Assembly (NCBI GenBank): GCA_017893485.1
Contig: CM030366.1
Span: forward strand, 182,284,594-182,348,593
Length of the DNA stretch: 64,000 bases
Reading direction: 5' to 3'
Source of the DNA: Hemerocallis citrina
Lineage: Eukaryota; Streptophyta; Magnoliopsida; Asparagales; Asphodelaceae
Shown here: positions 35,170 through 46,332 of the stretch, in pieces
How positions within the stretch are numbered: the first letter of the stretch is position 1
Layout of the letters: every line of letters starts with the position of its first letter
Notes under the pieces: generated by a model
What the model was told of the DNA's origin: nothing
Seen by the model: only the letters and a program-made list of their open reading frames with translations
The model's database searches: none
Program-made: the position numbers and the translations under genes

Positions 35170-37568
35170 CTGTTGGAGAACTCTCCTACCAGTCGACTGG
35201 TTATTGCCAACAGTCGACTGTCCGAGCTCCCACTCTTCTGCTGTTCAGGACCACCAGTCGACTGCTCCTGTACATCAGTCGACTGTCCCGAGATTCTGCT
35301 ACTCACCTGTTGGAGAACTGTCCCACTCTTCTGCTGCTCACCAGTCGACTGTCCTATACCACCAGTCGACTGTCCCGAGCTAATCATGCTGGTCTCATCA
35401 AAAGTCACATCTCTGCTGATTACTAACTTCTTTTGTTCTGGACACCACAACCTGTAACCTTTGACACCAGTACTAAAACCAACAAATATAGCCTTTTTGG
35501 CTCTTGCATCAAGTTTAGTTTCAGTTACATGAAAATAAGCAGGACAACCAAATATATGCAAAAAACTATAATCAGATGCAGGTTTACCACTCCATACCTC
35601 AATAGGCGTCTTGCCTTCAAGTGCTGCTGATGGTAAACGGTTGACAATGTGGCTTGCATATATAATAGCTTCTGCCCAAAATGTCTTCTTCAATCCAGAC
35701 TGTGCTAACATACATCTCACCTTCTCAAGTAAGGTTCTGTTCATCCTTTCTGCAACCCCATTTTGCTGTGGAGTCTTCCTAACTGTGAAGTGCCTCTGGA
35801 TCCCTTCATCTTCACACAACTTCAGAAACGGATCATTCTTATATTCCCCTCCATTATCTGACCTCAGAACCTTAATCTTCCTACCAGTCTGATTTTCAAC
35901 TTTCTTCTTCCAACTTGTGAACAATGTCAAAACTTCATCTTTGTGCTTCATGGTATATACCCAAACTCGTCTGGAGTAATCATCAACAAAAGTAACAAAC
36001 CAGTGTCTACCACTCATAGAAGGTGTCTGAGTAGGGCCCCAAACATCTGTATGCACATAATCGAGGATACCCTTTGTCTGATGTACAGCTGTACCAAATT
36101 TCACCCTAGTTTGCTTACCCAAAACACAATGTTCACAAAATTCCAACTTGCACCCTTTAGCATCCTTAAGCAACCCTTGCTTCACAAGCCCCTGCAAGGC
36201 CTTTTCTCCTGCATGCCCGAGTCGCATATGCCACAACCTGGTAGAGTCGGGAACAACCTGTTTAGGCTTCTCAGTTACACTGGCAGCCTGACCCAAATAT
36301 GTTTTTCCCTGCAAGAAAAACAAGTTCCTCTTTCTTTGCCCTTTCATCACCACGAGTGATCCGCTAGTCACCTTCAGAATGCCACCTTCACTAGCAAATT
36401 TCAATCCACTGGCCTCCAAAGCACCTAGTGAAATCAGATTCTTTTTCAAATCTGGAACATACCATACATTTGAAAGCTCCCTAATAAGACCATCGTGCAT
36501 TAGCAATTCAATCTTCCCGATTCCTACCTTCTTACAAGGCGCATCATTTCCCATCAAAACTACACCACCATCCATATACTCCAAAGAAGTAAACCACTCC
36601 TTTTTCCAAGACATATGATAGGAGGCTGCTGTATCAAGAAACCATACTTCTTGATAAAGTGAGGGACTAGAAGCCAGTGCAAAAGAAAAATCCTCGCCAC
36701 TTTCTAAATTATCAACAGTCACATTTGCAGTCGAATTTCCCTTATTTCGTAGCTTTGGACAATCCTTTTTCCAATGCCCCCTTTCATGACAGAAAGCACA
36801 TTCATCTTTGGCCGGTATTTTCCTGTCCTTCGAAACTCCTCTCGATTTGGAACGAGATTTGTTTCCCTTTTTCCCAGATTTGGACTCAGATCTGGTCTCA
36901 GTCCTGCCCCTTACAATTAAAGCTTCAGAAGTTTCTCTATCAACCATTTTATCCCTTCTCCTAGTTTCATTATTCAACAAAGCATTTGCAACATCTTCAT
37001 ATTTCACAGTATCTTTTCCATATAATAAAGTAGTTGCTAAATGATCATAACTTTCAGGTAATGAATTCAACAGAATTAGGGCTTTATCCTCATCCTTAAT
37101 TTGCTCATCCAAATTTAACAAATCAGCCAATAATTTATTAAATGATTCAACATGAGCATTCATAGACATACCTTCCGTATAGGTGAAGCGAAAAAGTCTC
37201 TTCTTCAAATACAGCCGATTCTCCAAACTTTTCCTCATGTATTTGTCTTCAAGTTTCTTCCACAACACCGCAGCAACGGTATCCCTCATCAAATCATACT
37301 TCTGAGCCTTCTCAATAAAGAGCCGAATAGTCCCACACGCAACTCGATTCAACTTCTTCCAATCTGCTTCGGACATATCCTTAGGTTTTTCTTTCTCCAA
37401 AGCAACATCTTGTTCTTGTTGAACAAGAACATCCAACACCTCACATTGCCACATCCCGAAATTGTTTGTCCCATCAAATTTTTCAACTTCAAATTTTGCG
37501 TTGTGAATCGTTGTTCTTGACGAACTTGATCCCACAACATCCTTGGTTGCATCTGCATCACCCGCCAT
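35160..37568 (-). CDS. Copia-B Gag, protease and integrase
   Basis: 802 codons from ATG at 37566-37568, just downstream of the primer binding site. Gag (residues about 25-230) contains the usual LTR-Copia gag core; the zinc knuckle [14 protein letters not shown] is at 257-270. The protease motif is LDTAASYHM at 311-319, the variant also used by TNT1 in place of DSGAS. Integrase has its zinc-binding part (H447, H452, C478, C481) and the catalytic triad D508, D571 and E607 (TDVWGP, RSDNGGE, GVAERMN). The C-terminal 80 residues are a low-complexity linker with repeated QST(G/D), encoded by the paired palindromes. The frame then ends early by a frameshift relative to the reverse transcriptase frame. 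Confidence 0.94.
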   Translation of the reverse strand: MAGDADATKDVVGSSSSRTTIHNAKFEVEKFDGTNNFGMWQCEVLDVLVQQEQDVALEKEKPKDMSEADWKKLNRVACGTIRLFIEKAQKYDLMRDTVAAVLWKKLEDKYMRKSLENRLYLKKRLFRFTYTEGMSMNAHVESFNKLLADLLNLDEQIKDEDKALILLNSLPESYDHLATTLLYGKDTVKYEDVANALLNNETRRRDKMVDRETSEALIVRGRTETRSESKSGKKGNKSRSKSRGVSKDRKIPAKDECAFCHERGHWKKDCPKLRNKGNSTANVTVDNLESGEDFSFALASSPSLYQEVWFLDTAASYHMSWKKEWFTSLEYMDGGVVLMGNDAPCKKVGIGKIELLMHDGLIRELSNVWYVPDLKKNLISLGALEASGLKFASEGGILKVTSGSLVVMKGQRKRNLFFLQGKTYLGQAASVTEKPKQVVPDSTRLWHMRLGHAGEKALQGLVKQGLLKDAKGCKLEFCEHCVLGKQTRVKFGTAVHQTKGILDYVHTDVWGPTQTPSMSGRHWFVTFVDDYSRRVWVYTMKHKDEVLTLFTSWKKKVENQTGRKIKVLRSDNGGEYKNDPFLKLCEDEGIQRHFTVRKTPQQNGVAERMNRTLLEKVRCMLAQSGLKKTFWAEAIIYASHIVNRLPSAALEGKTPIEVWSGKPASDYSFLHIFGCPAYFHVTETKLDARAKKAIFVGFSTGVKGYRLWCPEQKKLVISRDVTFDETSMISSGQSTGGIGQSTGEQQKSGTVLQQVSSRISGQSTDVQEQSTGGPEQQKSGSSDSRLLAITSRLVGEFSNRWS
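35190..35372. repeat. Three paired CAGTCGACTG palindromes in the Copia-B coding linker
   Basis: Six exact copies start at 35190/35211, 35255/35276 and 35342/35363; each pair is spaced exactly 21 bp. On the - strand CAG-TCG-ACT-GGT reads Q-S-T-G, and 21 bp keeps the frame, so each pair encodes QST-x4-QST. Pairs 2 and 3 are read in this frame in the upstream open frame; the first pair (35190/35211) is read so only in the reverse transcriptase frame, which places the frameshift between them, near 35225-35240. Confidence 0.93.
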
Positions 37569-37590
37569 TTTCCTCTAGGTCGAACCAACA

Positions 37591-37602
37591 GCTCTGATAC
37601 CA
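37591..37602 (-). other. Primer binding site of Copia-B
   Basis: Complement of TGGTATCAGAGC, an exact match to the initiator methionine tRNA 3' end, two bases inside the 5' LTR. Confidence 0.92.
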
Positions 37603-37604
37603 CT

Positions 37605-38124
37605 TGTTGTGCGGAATACAAATCAAACCAACAATCAAACCAACGCGGAAACAAAGAGAGAACCAGCGAGAGAAAAACAGAAAAGCAAGCAACACAAGAA
37701 CACAAGATTTACGTGGTTCGGCAAAACGATGCCTACATCCACAAGGGGCGGTTGGGGTTTCTTTACTATGTTCTCCAATGGGCAAACAAAGCCTTTACAA
37801 GAGATGACGGCTTCAAAATCCGAATAAGGTGTTACACTTTACAAAACCCTAACGGGTGTATTTAAAGGGAAACTATTGGGCCTTTCGAATTGGGCCGAAT
37901 CTGGATCCAAAACCCGCCGACAGTCGACTGGTCCAATTACCAGGCGACTGATTCCTTCGGGACGGTCGACTGACTCCTACGTACAGTCGACTGCTGCTGC
38001 TGTATACTCAGTCTTCGAAAACTCCTCTCTGGACAGTCGACTGCTCCTCCATCCAGTCGACTGAAGCTCTGAAACCTTCGAACACTGCAGATACCAATTA
38101 CCAGAATCGAGCCATTATCCTACA
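37605..38124 (-). repeat. 5' LTR of Copia-B
   Basis: Partner of 32672-33191. Differences seen: GC for GT near 37641, TTTAAAGG for TTTATAGG near 37866, T for C near 37978, and T for G near 38001. The second changes the TATA box (TATAAATA to TTTAAATA on the - strand) in the LTR that should drive transcription. Confidence 0.93.
37921..38063. repeat. Three paired CAGTCGACTG palindromes in the Copia-B 5' LTR
   Basis: Same arrangement as in the 3' LTR, shifted by 4933 bp: starts 37921/37941, 37963/37984 and 38034/38054. Confidence 0.92.
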
Positions 38125-38496
38125 GTTACCACTCACACCATTTTTATGGCTGACCCCTTTAGTTTGGGGGTTAGGGTTCAACTCTAGCCTCACATGTTGC
38201 AGGTTATTGCTTAGATGGGAGGTTGGAAGCTTGAGTGGGCATTTTGTGATAATTTAAATTATTTAGTGATTGGTGTAAAATTGTTAAGATATATTTGAAT
38301 CATTATTGAGTTGTAAATAAAGATTAATTTGTGTTGAGATGTTTAGACTTCCGCTGTAATTGTAATAATTGTTGTAATAAAGAAGAAAAATTTTAGTGGT
38401 GTTGTTGGTGTTTATTGTTCTATTGAAGTGGATTACTGGGATTTCGCCACTTATTTTCTAAGCTCTCATATTAGAAATTTGGGGCGCTACACACAT

Positions 38497-39958
38497 AGTA
38501 TGACAATGCACACTAAATAATTTAAAACATGCTAGTTTCAAAATGAGAATAATTATGATCTAAAACTTCCAATCATATAATCAAACACACACAACGTTAA
38601 CACATTCATCACATGAAAACACTAAGAAAGATTAGAGTTGATCACACTGACACTTTAAGTTAGAAGTGTTTTCCAAATTCGATGGAGAAACCTGCATACT
38701 GCACTTATTCAACTGTAATGCAATTCCATCGTCTCCAATACACACAATTCGTAAGTAACTTTGAAGTTCCTACATTCATCAAATTGTTAAAGATTAGCTA
38801 ATTAAACAAATTATTAGCACTATTTAATTCTAGCAACAATATAATTGGAGATCCAAACTTTATAGTCAAAACATATAGTTTAACTTATCAAAATAGATAT
38901 TTGATTTTTAACACATAGCCAAAACAGGTGTTCAACTTGTATTTAATTAAACAAATGATTCATACAGTCTTGAACTTAACCACTTAGCATCATAGTAATT
39001 CTATAATTCAAAACATAAACTTAACACGAATGTTTTCAACTTCCATCACATAGCAAAATATTTAACAAATGACTTTAATGAGGTATATGAAATTAAAGAA
39101 CTTATCTTCAGTTTGGATCTAATCCAAGTCCATTCACATTTGGATATAGTCCAAGCAACATCAACATAGCCTGCACGAATATCTTGATGAAGATCAGGAG
39201 TAATGAAAGGTTAGATCTGAATTTGATGCTTTTCTCTTCCAACTATTAAATTCAGCACTACTGAATCCCTCTAATTTTGGAACTTCATACGGACGATTAT
39301 ATTTTTCCATCGCAAAGAAATAAACAATAAATTCCAAACAACAGAAGGTTCTTTCTGAATAATTACTACTTATATAATTTAGTAAAGAGATGGGTTTGTT
39401 CTGTAAAACTGCTTAGTTGACAATGAAACAGAAAATAGAAAATATCTTGAGTTTAGAAATGACCAAATCTGAAGAATTAGATGCACACAACAGCGATTCC
39501 CATAGTCTATCCAAACACCAAAAAGTCCAATCAAGAGGAAGAAGAGAACCAGATCTGGATCTGATCCCGATCATTGCCCCACACATCGAACAACACCCAT
39601 TCAAGAGGAAGACGATGACCCTAATCTGAGTCTGGCGATCGATCTGGTGCTGCGATTTGGGAACGCGGCCGAGGAGAGGAGGCTCGCGGTCGAAGCGATT
39701 TGGGAACGTGGCCGAGGAGAGGAAGCTCGTGCTCGAACACGATGATCCCAATCAGGGTCTAGCGCTCGATCTGGTGCTGCGACGACAGAGATGACGCCGA
39801 CGAACAGTAGCGTCGGTGGCTCTGGTCGACGACGGTGGCGGCGGCGTGTGGTGGCGTGCGGTGTTGAGCGACCGGGGGGGGGGGGTACGACGAGGGGTGA
39901 GATTCCGACGAATAGAACTCAAACTCTCTTAGTCTCAAGTTGTATAATATCTTAGGAT
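38497..39958 (-). other. Copia-A internal sequence next to its 5' LTR
   Basis: Expected to hold the leader and gag of Copia-A, but no gag motif survives. It includes a partial tandem duplication of about 45 bp (39650-39740, TTTGGGAACG(C/T)GGCCGAGGA) and an 11-13-base G run near 39874. Confidence 0.5.
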
Positions 39959-40067
39959 TGTAAGATCAAGATGACTAATTAGGGTAAGGGTTTATATCTC
40001 ATAGCCGCTTAAGATATTATACACTACTTAACAATAATTGGAATATCAAAGGGCACTACCTCTAGAC

Positions 40068-43000
40068 TAGGGTTGGCAAACGGGTCGACCGGGCTGGGTC
40101 GGGTTGAACAAATCCGGGTTGGAACCCAACTAGGGCGGGTTCGGGTCGGGTCTGAGTTGCAACCGAGCCAAGGCCGGACAGGGTTGAAATTGTAGAAACT
40201 CGACCCGCCCTAACCCGCGAACCCATTCAGGTCCAACCCGGGTTAGGTCGGGTCGGGTAATAATAATAAAAAATGTAATAATAATAATAAGAATCAAAGA
40301 GTGAAATTGCCTACAAAAAATGTAGATATTATTAATATGATTTCAACTTATACAAGTTTCCAAATTTTTAATAAGAAACAAAGATTTTCTACAAATTTGT
40401 TTCATACAATAACAAATTTCTTCGATACAATTTCAATTTTCTTCAATTATCCTAATTTTTTATAACAAACAAAGATTGTATACAATTTTTTATACATTTA
40501 CAATTTTCTTCAATTTGTTGGTCTTCAATTTGTTGTTGTTGTTGTTGGTCTTCAATTCTTCATGCTGGTTGCTATTGTTGTTGTTGTTGTTGTTCTTCTT
40601 CTTCTTCTTCTTCCGGCGAGTTGATTCTACTTGTAGACGTGTCGAACCCTTTTCCTTGAGTCCTATCTTTGGCCTTCATCTAGTCTACCGTGCAAACGAG
40701 CATCTCCAACGATTGGGGCTTCAAGCGATTCCTGTAATCGGTTAGAACCCTGCCACTTGTAGAAAATGCATTTTCTGAAGCAACTGTAGAGATAGGAGGA
40801 GTTAGTAGATCTTTAGCCATATTTTTAAGAATACTATAAGTATGTTCATGGTCTTTCCACCATTGTAAAATATCAAGTGTAGAAGTAAAATTTTCAGAAT
40901 CGTATTGATTATACCAATGTAATTCATTTGGTTGATTAGTCCTAGGTTTTTTTTTATTGAAGTTGTGCAAGTAAATTAAATTTGGCATCATCTAATTTAT
41001 TCTTACTCTTACCTCTAGAAGTAGCAGAAGAAGTACTAACTAAACTAGTTGTACTGCTAGATGCAAAATTTCTATCATAAAAATCATACAAGTTATTTAA
41101 TATCGATTCAAAACTAACTAAAAAAGTTTGGCAATCAATTTTAGATTCATCTCCTAGTAAAGTAAAAAACATTTCAATCAAATCCTTCATACCTTCTAAT
41201 TTGATACGAGGATCCATTACAGTAGCAATACAATACAACATAGGAGGTAGACTAAAATACTTCAAAATTTTGGTATATGCAGGTTTGACAATATGACCAA
41301 TAAAAGCATCAGTGATCATTTCTTTGAAAGTTTGCATCATAGTAACTATCGAAATAAAAATGCTACTAGAAGTAAATTCATAAGATTTTGAAAATTTTAA
41401 AGTTGCAGTTTTAAAAGGTTCTAAAAGTTTTAACAAAGATTCGGCAAAATACCAAGCTTCGGGAGTCATTTAAAAATTTGGCATATTTTTTGCCATACAA
41501 AAATCATTTATACTTGCTTTATATTCAGTAACAACATGTAGCAAATCAAAAGTAGAGTTCCATCAGTGTTTAATATCCTTCAAAAATTTTCTTAAATGGT
41601 CTACACCATGCTTTCCATTCTTGAAATATGGGGCCACTTAATGCAATAAAATGTACACAATTTTTAATGTATACTATATATGAGTCGGCTATTTTTAATC
41701 CATCTTGAACACATAAATTTAAAATATGACATGCACATCTAATATGAAAAATTTTGTCAGATGAAGGGTTTAATGCGGTTTGTAATATACTAATTGATTC
41801 ATTGTTGTTAGATGCATTATCAAAATTTATACACATAATTTTATCACGAATATGAAAAAAAATCACAAATTTCTAAAATATGATTTGCAATTTCATTACC
41901 ACTATGGGAATAGGGCAACGCGGCAAGTGATATGATCCTTTTTTGAAGAATCCAATCACTATTGATCCATTGACAAGTTATTCCCATCGTTGGAATATTG
42001 TTGAAACTCTTTCAACAATCGGAAGTTAAAGAAACTCTACAAGTTAAACTCCATAAAATAGCAATCAAAGCTTCTCTCATTTCGATGTATATTTTAAAAC
42101 AATCCGACTTTACGGTATTCCTAGGGATTCTTTTAAAATGCGGGTTTCATGCTGTTTGATTAAAAGTTTCTAAGTCCTTACTATCGGAATAGGAAAATGG
42201 TAACTCTTTCTTAATTACTAGTCGGGTCATTTTCCGACGAACAAGTTCGGGATCATAAGGGTGGCTATCAACCGGTCCTATGGTGGATTTTTTGTTGGCC
42301 GGGTAAGTCTACAAGAAGTTCCTTGTGTACATTTTGGATGTATCATTTTATTGTACCCGTCCCCTCACCCTTCTTCCATTTGTATGCTTTCGAACAAGTT
42401 TTACAAATTTTTATACCTACACCCGAATTTTCTTCGTTGGTAACATAGTCATAAAATTTGTGTCAATCACTTGTTTCTCTTCTAGTTTTTCTACTACTAC
42501 CCGGTTGTGTTGTTTCGGTTACTTGTATTTGTGGTTCTTCTTCTATGATAATGTCTCCTACAAACACATCGTGTGTACCAATGTGTATGGTCATAGGGTA
42601 CTCTTCGGCGGGCTCAATTTGTGGGACAATAGAAGGCCTACGAGAAGTGTCGGTAGAATCTTGTCCACTTTGGCTGCGACCACTTCCTCGTGATTTAGAC
42701 ATGTTTATATAGAAGTGTATGGGTATTAGGGTTTTGAGTAGGTTTTGCAAAATATCCCTTTTGAATATATCATTACATATATAAATCTTTATACTTGGAA
42801 ATTAGATTAACTACTTCAATTGGATTTAAAATAAAAAATAACTACCCTGATCTGGCCGGCACAGTTTTCAAACCCAGAAAAACAAATTTTGCAATTTTTG
42901 ATGTCAATTTTGCAAAAAGACCATTTTTTAACAATTTTCTGAAATAAACCAAATCTATTAGAATAAAAAGTAAATTCTTTACCTTTGAGTTGGCTAGCCA

Positions 43001-43758
43001 TCATGCTCAGCCCAGGAAATCGAAAATCTGGAGTTTCTATTCCAAGTGGTAATTTTGCACTAAAGCTCCTCCTTTTGTAATATTTTCAAATATGTACCGT
43101 ACCTCGCGGATACTCGTATATAGAATGAGAGTAAAAATAAAAGTAGGAGTAGAAGTAGAAATTCAGACTCGTATATAGAAAGAAAGAGAACTTCTTTGTT
43201 GGAGCCTTGGAGGAGTTGAAGACTTGAAGTAGACGTAGTTGAATGTTGAATTCAATACGATCGGAATTTGTCGCTTCTATGTTGCTAGCTTCTATGTTGA
43301 CAAAATTTCAAAGAATTGAGATTGAATTGAGTAGTAGTAATAGTAGAGAGAGTAGGAGAATAAGATGTGAAATTTTTAGAATGGTTTAAGGGTATTTATA
43401 TGGGGAAAAGAAAAAAACACACACACAAAAAACATACACAAAAAAAACCAAAAAAATGGCTAAAACAGCCGTTGGCTGTTTTTTTCGCCGTTGGACCTGC
43501 GGGTCAAACGGTCGACCTTGTGCGGGTCAAACAGTTCGAAACCCGCAGGTCGACCCGCGGGTTGGTGGGCGGGTTTGCCACTGTTCATCGGGTTAGCGGG
43601 CCTGGTTCGACGGATTGGAAATCCATATTACTCGACCCGGGTCGACCCGCTTAGGCTCGCGGGTTCGACCCGGACCCGAACCGTAAATCAACGGTCCGGG
43701 TTTTGGCGAGTAGGTCGCGGGCGGGTCGTGGGTCAGCCCGGCCCGGTTGCCAACCCTA
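40068..43758 (-). mobile_element. hAT-B transposon inserted in the Copia-A 5' LTR
   Basis: 3691 bp. Ends TAGGGTTGGCAAACGGGTCG and, complemented, TAGGGTTGGCAACCGGGCCG; perfect 8-bp duplication CTCTAGAC at 40060-40067 and 43759-43766. The duplicated site CCTCTAGACCAACA is uninterrupted in the other Copia-A LTR (26298-26320), which proves the boundaries. Subterminal ACCCG/CGGGT-rich repeats match hAT-A. The transposase is on the - strand. It is a second, younger copy of the hAT-A family. Confidence 0.93.
40683..42702 (-). pseudogene. hAT-B transposase, frame-disrupted
   Basis: N-terminus MSKSRGSGRSQSGQDSTD from ATG at 42700-42702. The middle part has the catalytic-fold regions around NFDNASNNNESI and FHIRCACHILNLCVQDGL (41570-41866) and FAESLLKLLEPFKTATLKFS to MDPRIKLEGMK (40954-41469). 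The C-terminal hAT dimerisation domain reads ILQWWKDHEHTY...ASENAFSTSGRVL (40680-40991). The pieces lie in different frames and are separated by stops, so no full transposase can be made, although the gene order is complete. The domain family is that of plant hAT (RICESLEEPER/DAYSLEEPER-like) transposases. Confidence 0.87.
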
Positions 43759-43934
43759 CTCTAGACCAACATTTATATGAGATGAACTGGGTTTAGGGTA
43801 CTGGACTTTATACCCACTCAACCCGGTCCAACAATTAAACAGATAATACATGCAAAGCACGTGTTGCCCCATAGAACATTATACACAATAATATTCTATT
43901 ATATTGAGAATATACCTATATATCCAACAATTAC

Positions 43935-45640
43935 AAGACCAATCCGGCCAACAAAAAATCCACCGTAGGACCGGACATGTAGATAGCCACCCATATGATC
44001 CCGAAAATGTTCAACGGAAAATGGCTCAACTAGTTATTAAGGAGTTTCATATTTCGAGATTAGGAACGTAGAGAAATTTAACCAAAATGCACTAAATCCA
44101 CATTTTAAAAGAATTCCTAGAAATAGACTCAAATCCGATTGTTTAAGACTTTACAACGAAATAAGAGATGGTTTAATTACACTTTTGTATAGTTTAACTT
44201 GTAGAGTATCGTTAACTTTCGATTGTTGAAATGTTGTAACGATATTCCAATGGTGAACATAACTTGTCATTGGATCGATAGTGATTGGATGATTCAAAAG
44301 AGGATCATATCACTTGCGGCTTTACCGTATCCCCATAGTGGTTTAATAATTGCACATCGTACTTTAGAAGTTTATGATATCTTTCATATTCGTGATAAAA
44401 AAAAATTGTATTAGTTTTGATAATGTATCTAACAACAATGCTTCGATTAGTACATTAAAAACACAATTAGCTCTTCCATGTTTAGAAATTTTTCATGGTA
44501 GATGTGCATGTCGTATTTTAACTTTATGTGTTCAAAATGCATTGAAAATAACCAAACAATTTGTGCATAACATTAGAAATTGTGTACTTATTATCGCTTT
44601 AAGTGGCTCTATGCTTCAACAATTTAAAAAATAGTGTAAGCTTAAGGGTGTACATTTTAGAAAATTTCCTAAGAATGTTACACCAATAAAACTCTACTTT
44701 TGATTTATTAAATGTTGTTATTCAATATAAAGTGTGTATAAATGATTTTTGTCTTGCAAAAGATATGTAAAATTTTCAAATGAATGAATAATCATGTATT
44801 ATGCCGAATCTTTGTTACGATTTTTAGAACCTTTTAAAATGACAACTTTGAAAATTTCAAAATCTTATAATTTTACTTCAAGTTGTATTTTTATTTCACT
44901 AATTACTATGATGCAAACTTTTCAAGAAATGATTGATGACATTTACAGTGGTCATATTGTTAAACCTGCATACACTAAAATTTTGAAATATTTTAGTCAT
45001 TCTCCTATGTTGTATCTACTTGCTACAGTTATGGATCATCGTATCAAATTAGCGGGTACGTGGAGTTTGATTGAAATGTATTTTACTTTACTTGGAGATG
45101 AATCTGAAATTGATTGTAACGATTTTTTAGCTAGCTTTGAATCGACATTGAATAACTTGTATGATTATTATGATAGAACTGTTGCATCTAGTAGTAAAAA
45201 TAGTGTAATTACTTCTTCTTCTTCTTCTACTACTTCTAGAGGTAAGGGTAAGGATAAATTAGACGATGCCACTTTTAATTTACTTGCTAAAATTCAATCA
45301 AAAAATCTAGGACTAATCAGTATAATGAATTAAATATGTATAATCAATAAGATAGTGAGAGTTTTAATCCTAAGATTGATGTGCTACAATGGTGGAAATA
45401 ACATGAACATGTTTATAATATTCTCTATAGTTGCTTCAGAAAGTGTATTTCTACAAGTGCCAGAGTTCTAACAGATTACAGGAATTGTTTGAAGCCTCAA
45501 TCGTTGGAGATGCTCGTATGCACGGAAGATTGGATGAAGACTGAGATAGGACTCAAGGAATTAGGGTCAACACGTCAACAAGTGAAAGCAACTCGCCCGA
45601 AGAACAACAACAACAATAGCTAATTGAAGATCAACATCAT
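43935..45640 (+). pseudogene. hAT-A transposase, middle and C-terminal part
   Basis: Continues the gene cut at 26189. Pieces: HRTLEVYDIF then SFDNVSNNNASI...FHGRCACRILTLCVQNAL (44374-44634), then YYAESLLRFLEPFKMTTLKIS...MDHRIKLAG...GDESEIDCNDFLASFE (44794-45333), then a broken dimerisation domain with QWW, SARVL and SLEMLVCTEDW (45370-45530). Colinear with the hAT-B transposase throughout. Several stops and frameshifts interrupt it. Confidence 0.85.
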
Positions 45641-46332
45641 CTAGCAAATAGTATGTAAAAAAATTGAAAAAAAATTATAGAAGTTCTAATGAATAATATA
45701 TACAATTTTCTTTAACACTTTCACTCTTTGACTCTAAATACAATTATATATATTTATATATTTTATTTATTTTTAGTTTAAAAAAATTATAAACAAAAAA
45801 GGCTCAACCGGGCCAACCCGCGACCCGGATCGACCCGTAACGGGATTCTAGCTTCAGTTCAAATAGAACTCCTTCCCTGAACTAGATCGCCTAACGTCAA
45901 GTGAGTCTTGGCGACTAATGCATTAGATGGGTGAAGACAATGTAGAGTAGTACCGTCCACAGTCCAGAAGAATACACTCCATGTTCTGAGAAATATTTAC
46001 CATCCGGAAAGAGAAAAAAACGGAGTCTTTGTCTAAAGAAATACGTTGAGAAAGGGCAGGTGTATAGAACCTTTCAATGAGAAGCTTGTTTGCGAGGATC
46101 CTCATTTTGACTAATCCAAATTCACGAGGAAATTGGTAGGTCACCGGGTTATTCAAGTAAGTCGTGTTTTCCGTGGTTTCGCGAGTCGACCGGGTTGACA
46201 TTACCATTTTCGAACCCAGCCCGACCCGGTTAAACTCTCGACCTGACCCGAACCCGCCCTGACTTGGGTTCTACCCACACGGGTCCGACCCGACCCGGCT
46301 CGATCGACCCAATTGCCACCCCTACCCTAGCA

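Larger units (their letters stand above)
32672..38124 (-). mobile_element. Copia-B, young Tork/TNT1-type LTR retrotransposon
   Basis: Complete 5453-bp element. Both LTRs are 520 bp (32672-33191 and 37605-38124) and differ at only about four positions by eye. Flanked by the perfect 5-bp duplication GTTAC (32667-32671 and 38125-38129). On the - strand a primer binding site TGGTATCAGAGC (complement at 37591-37602) follows the 5' LTR, and a polypurine tract CAAGGTGGAGAT precedes the 3' LTR (33192-33203). Two long open frames encode Gag-protease-integrase and reverse transcriptase-RNase H in Copia order. Apart from one frameshift near 35230 it looks intact. It is inserted in the 2.8-kb solo LTR. 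Confidence 0.95.
30238..38491 (+). mobile_element. 2.8-kb solo LTR, interrupted by Copia-B
   Basis: Starts TGTAGAACCCCGTATTTTC at 30238 and ends TTTGGGGCGCTACA at 38491. Flanked by the 5-bp duplication CACAT (30233-30237 and 38492-38496). Removing Copia-B and one GTTAC leaves about 2.8 kb with TGTAG...CTACA ends and no internal coding region, so it is a solo LTR. Large LTRs with these ends are typical of plant Ty3/gypsy elements (Tekay/Del type by inference). A TATA-like CATATATATAAGG at 30714-30727 supports + orientation. It carries five paired palindromes (31407-31733) and six 41-43-bp tandem units (32155-32430). Confidence 0.85.
26195..43929 (-). mobile_element. Copia-A retrotransposon, decayed, inserted in hAT-A
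   Basis: LTRs are 26195-26466 (3' LTR) and 39959-43929 (5' LTR, interrupted by hAT-B). They share AATTAGGGT, AGCCGCTTAAGATATTATAC, GGGCACTACCTCTAGAC and CAACCCGGTCCAACAATTAA. The 5-bp duplication ATTAC flanks it at 26190-26194 and 43930-43934. A polypurine tract (AGGAGGAGAT on the - strand) abuts the 3' LTR. LTR divergence, by eye near a tenth of sites, and many stops in pol show an old insertion. Its internal part is interrupted by a solo LTR (30238-38491). Confidence 0.87.
24983..46324 (+). mobile_element. hAT-A transposon, outermost element of the nest
   Basis: Left end TAGGGATGGCAAACGGGTCG at 24983; right end, complemented, TAGGGGTGGCAATTGGGTCG at 46324. Flanking 8-bp sequences CCCTAGCC (24975-24982) and CCCTAGCA (46325-46332) match at seven of eight bases. 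Subterminal regions are packed with ACCCGNNACCCG/CGGGTCGGGT words. Its own sequence is about 3.6 kb (24983-26189 and 43930-46324); the rest is the inserted Copia-A block. It encodes a decayed transposase on the + strand, split by Copia-A after its BED-type zinc finger. Confidence 0.88.

Noticed and set aside
35173..37520. Several + strand open frames of 60-145 codons opposite Copia-B
   Set aside because: Shadows of the Copia-B polyprotein on the other strand.
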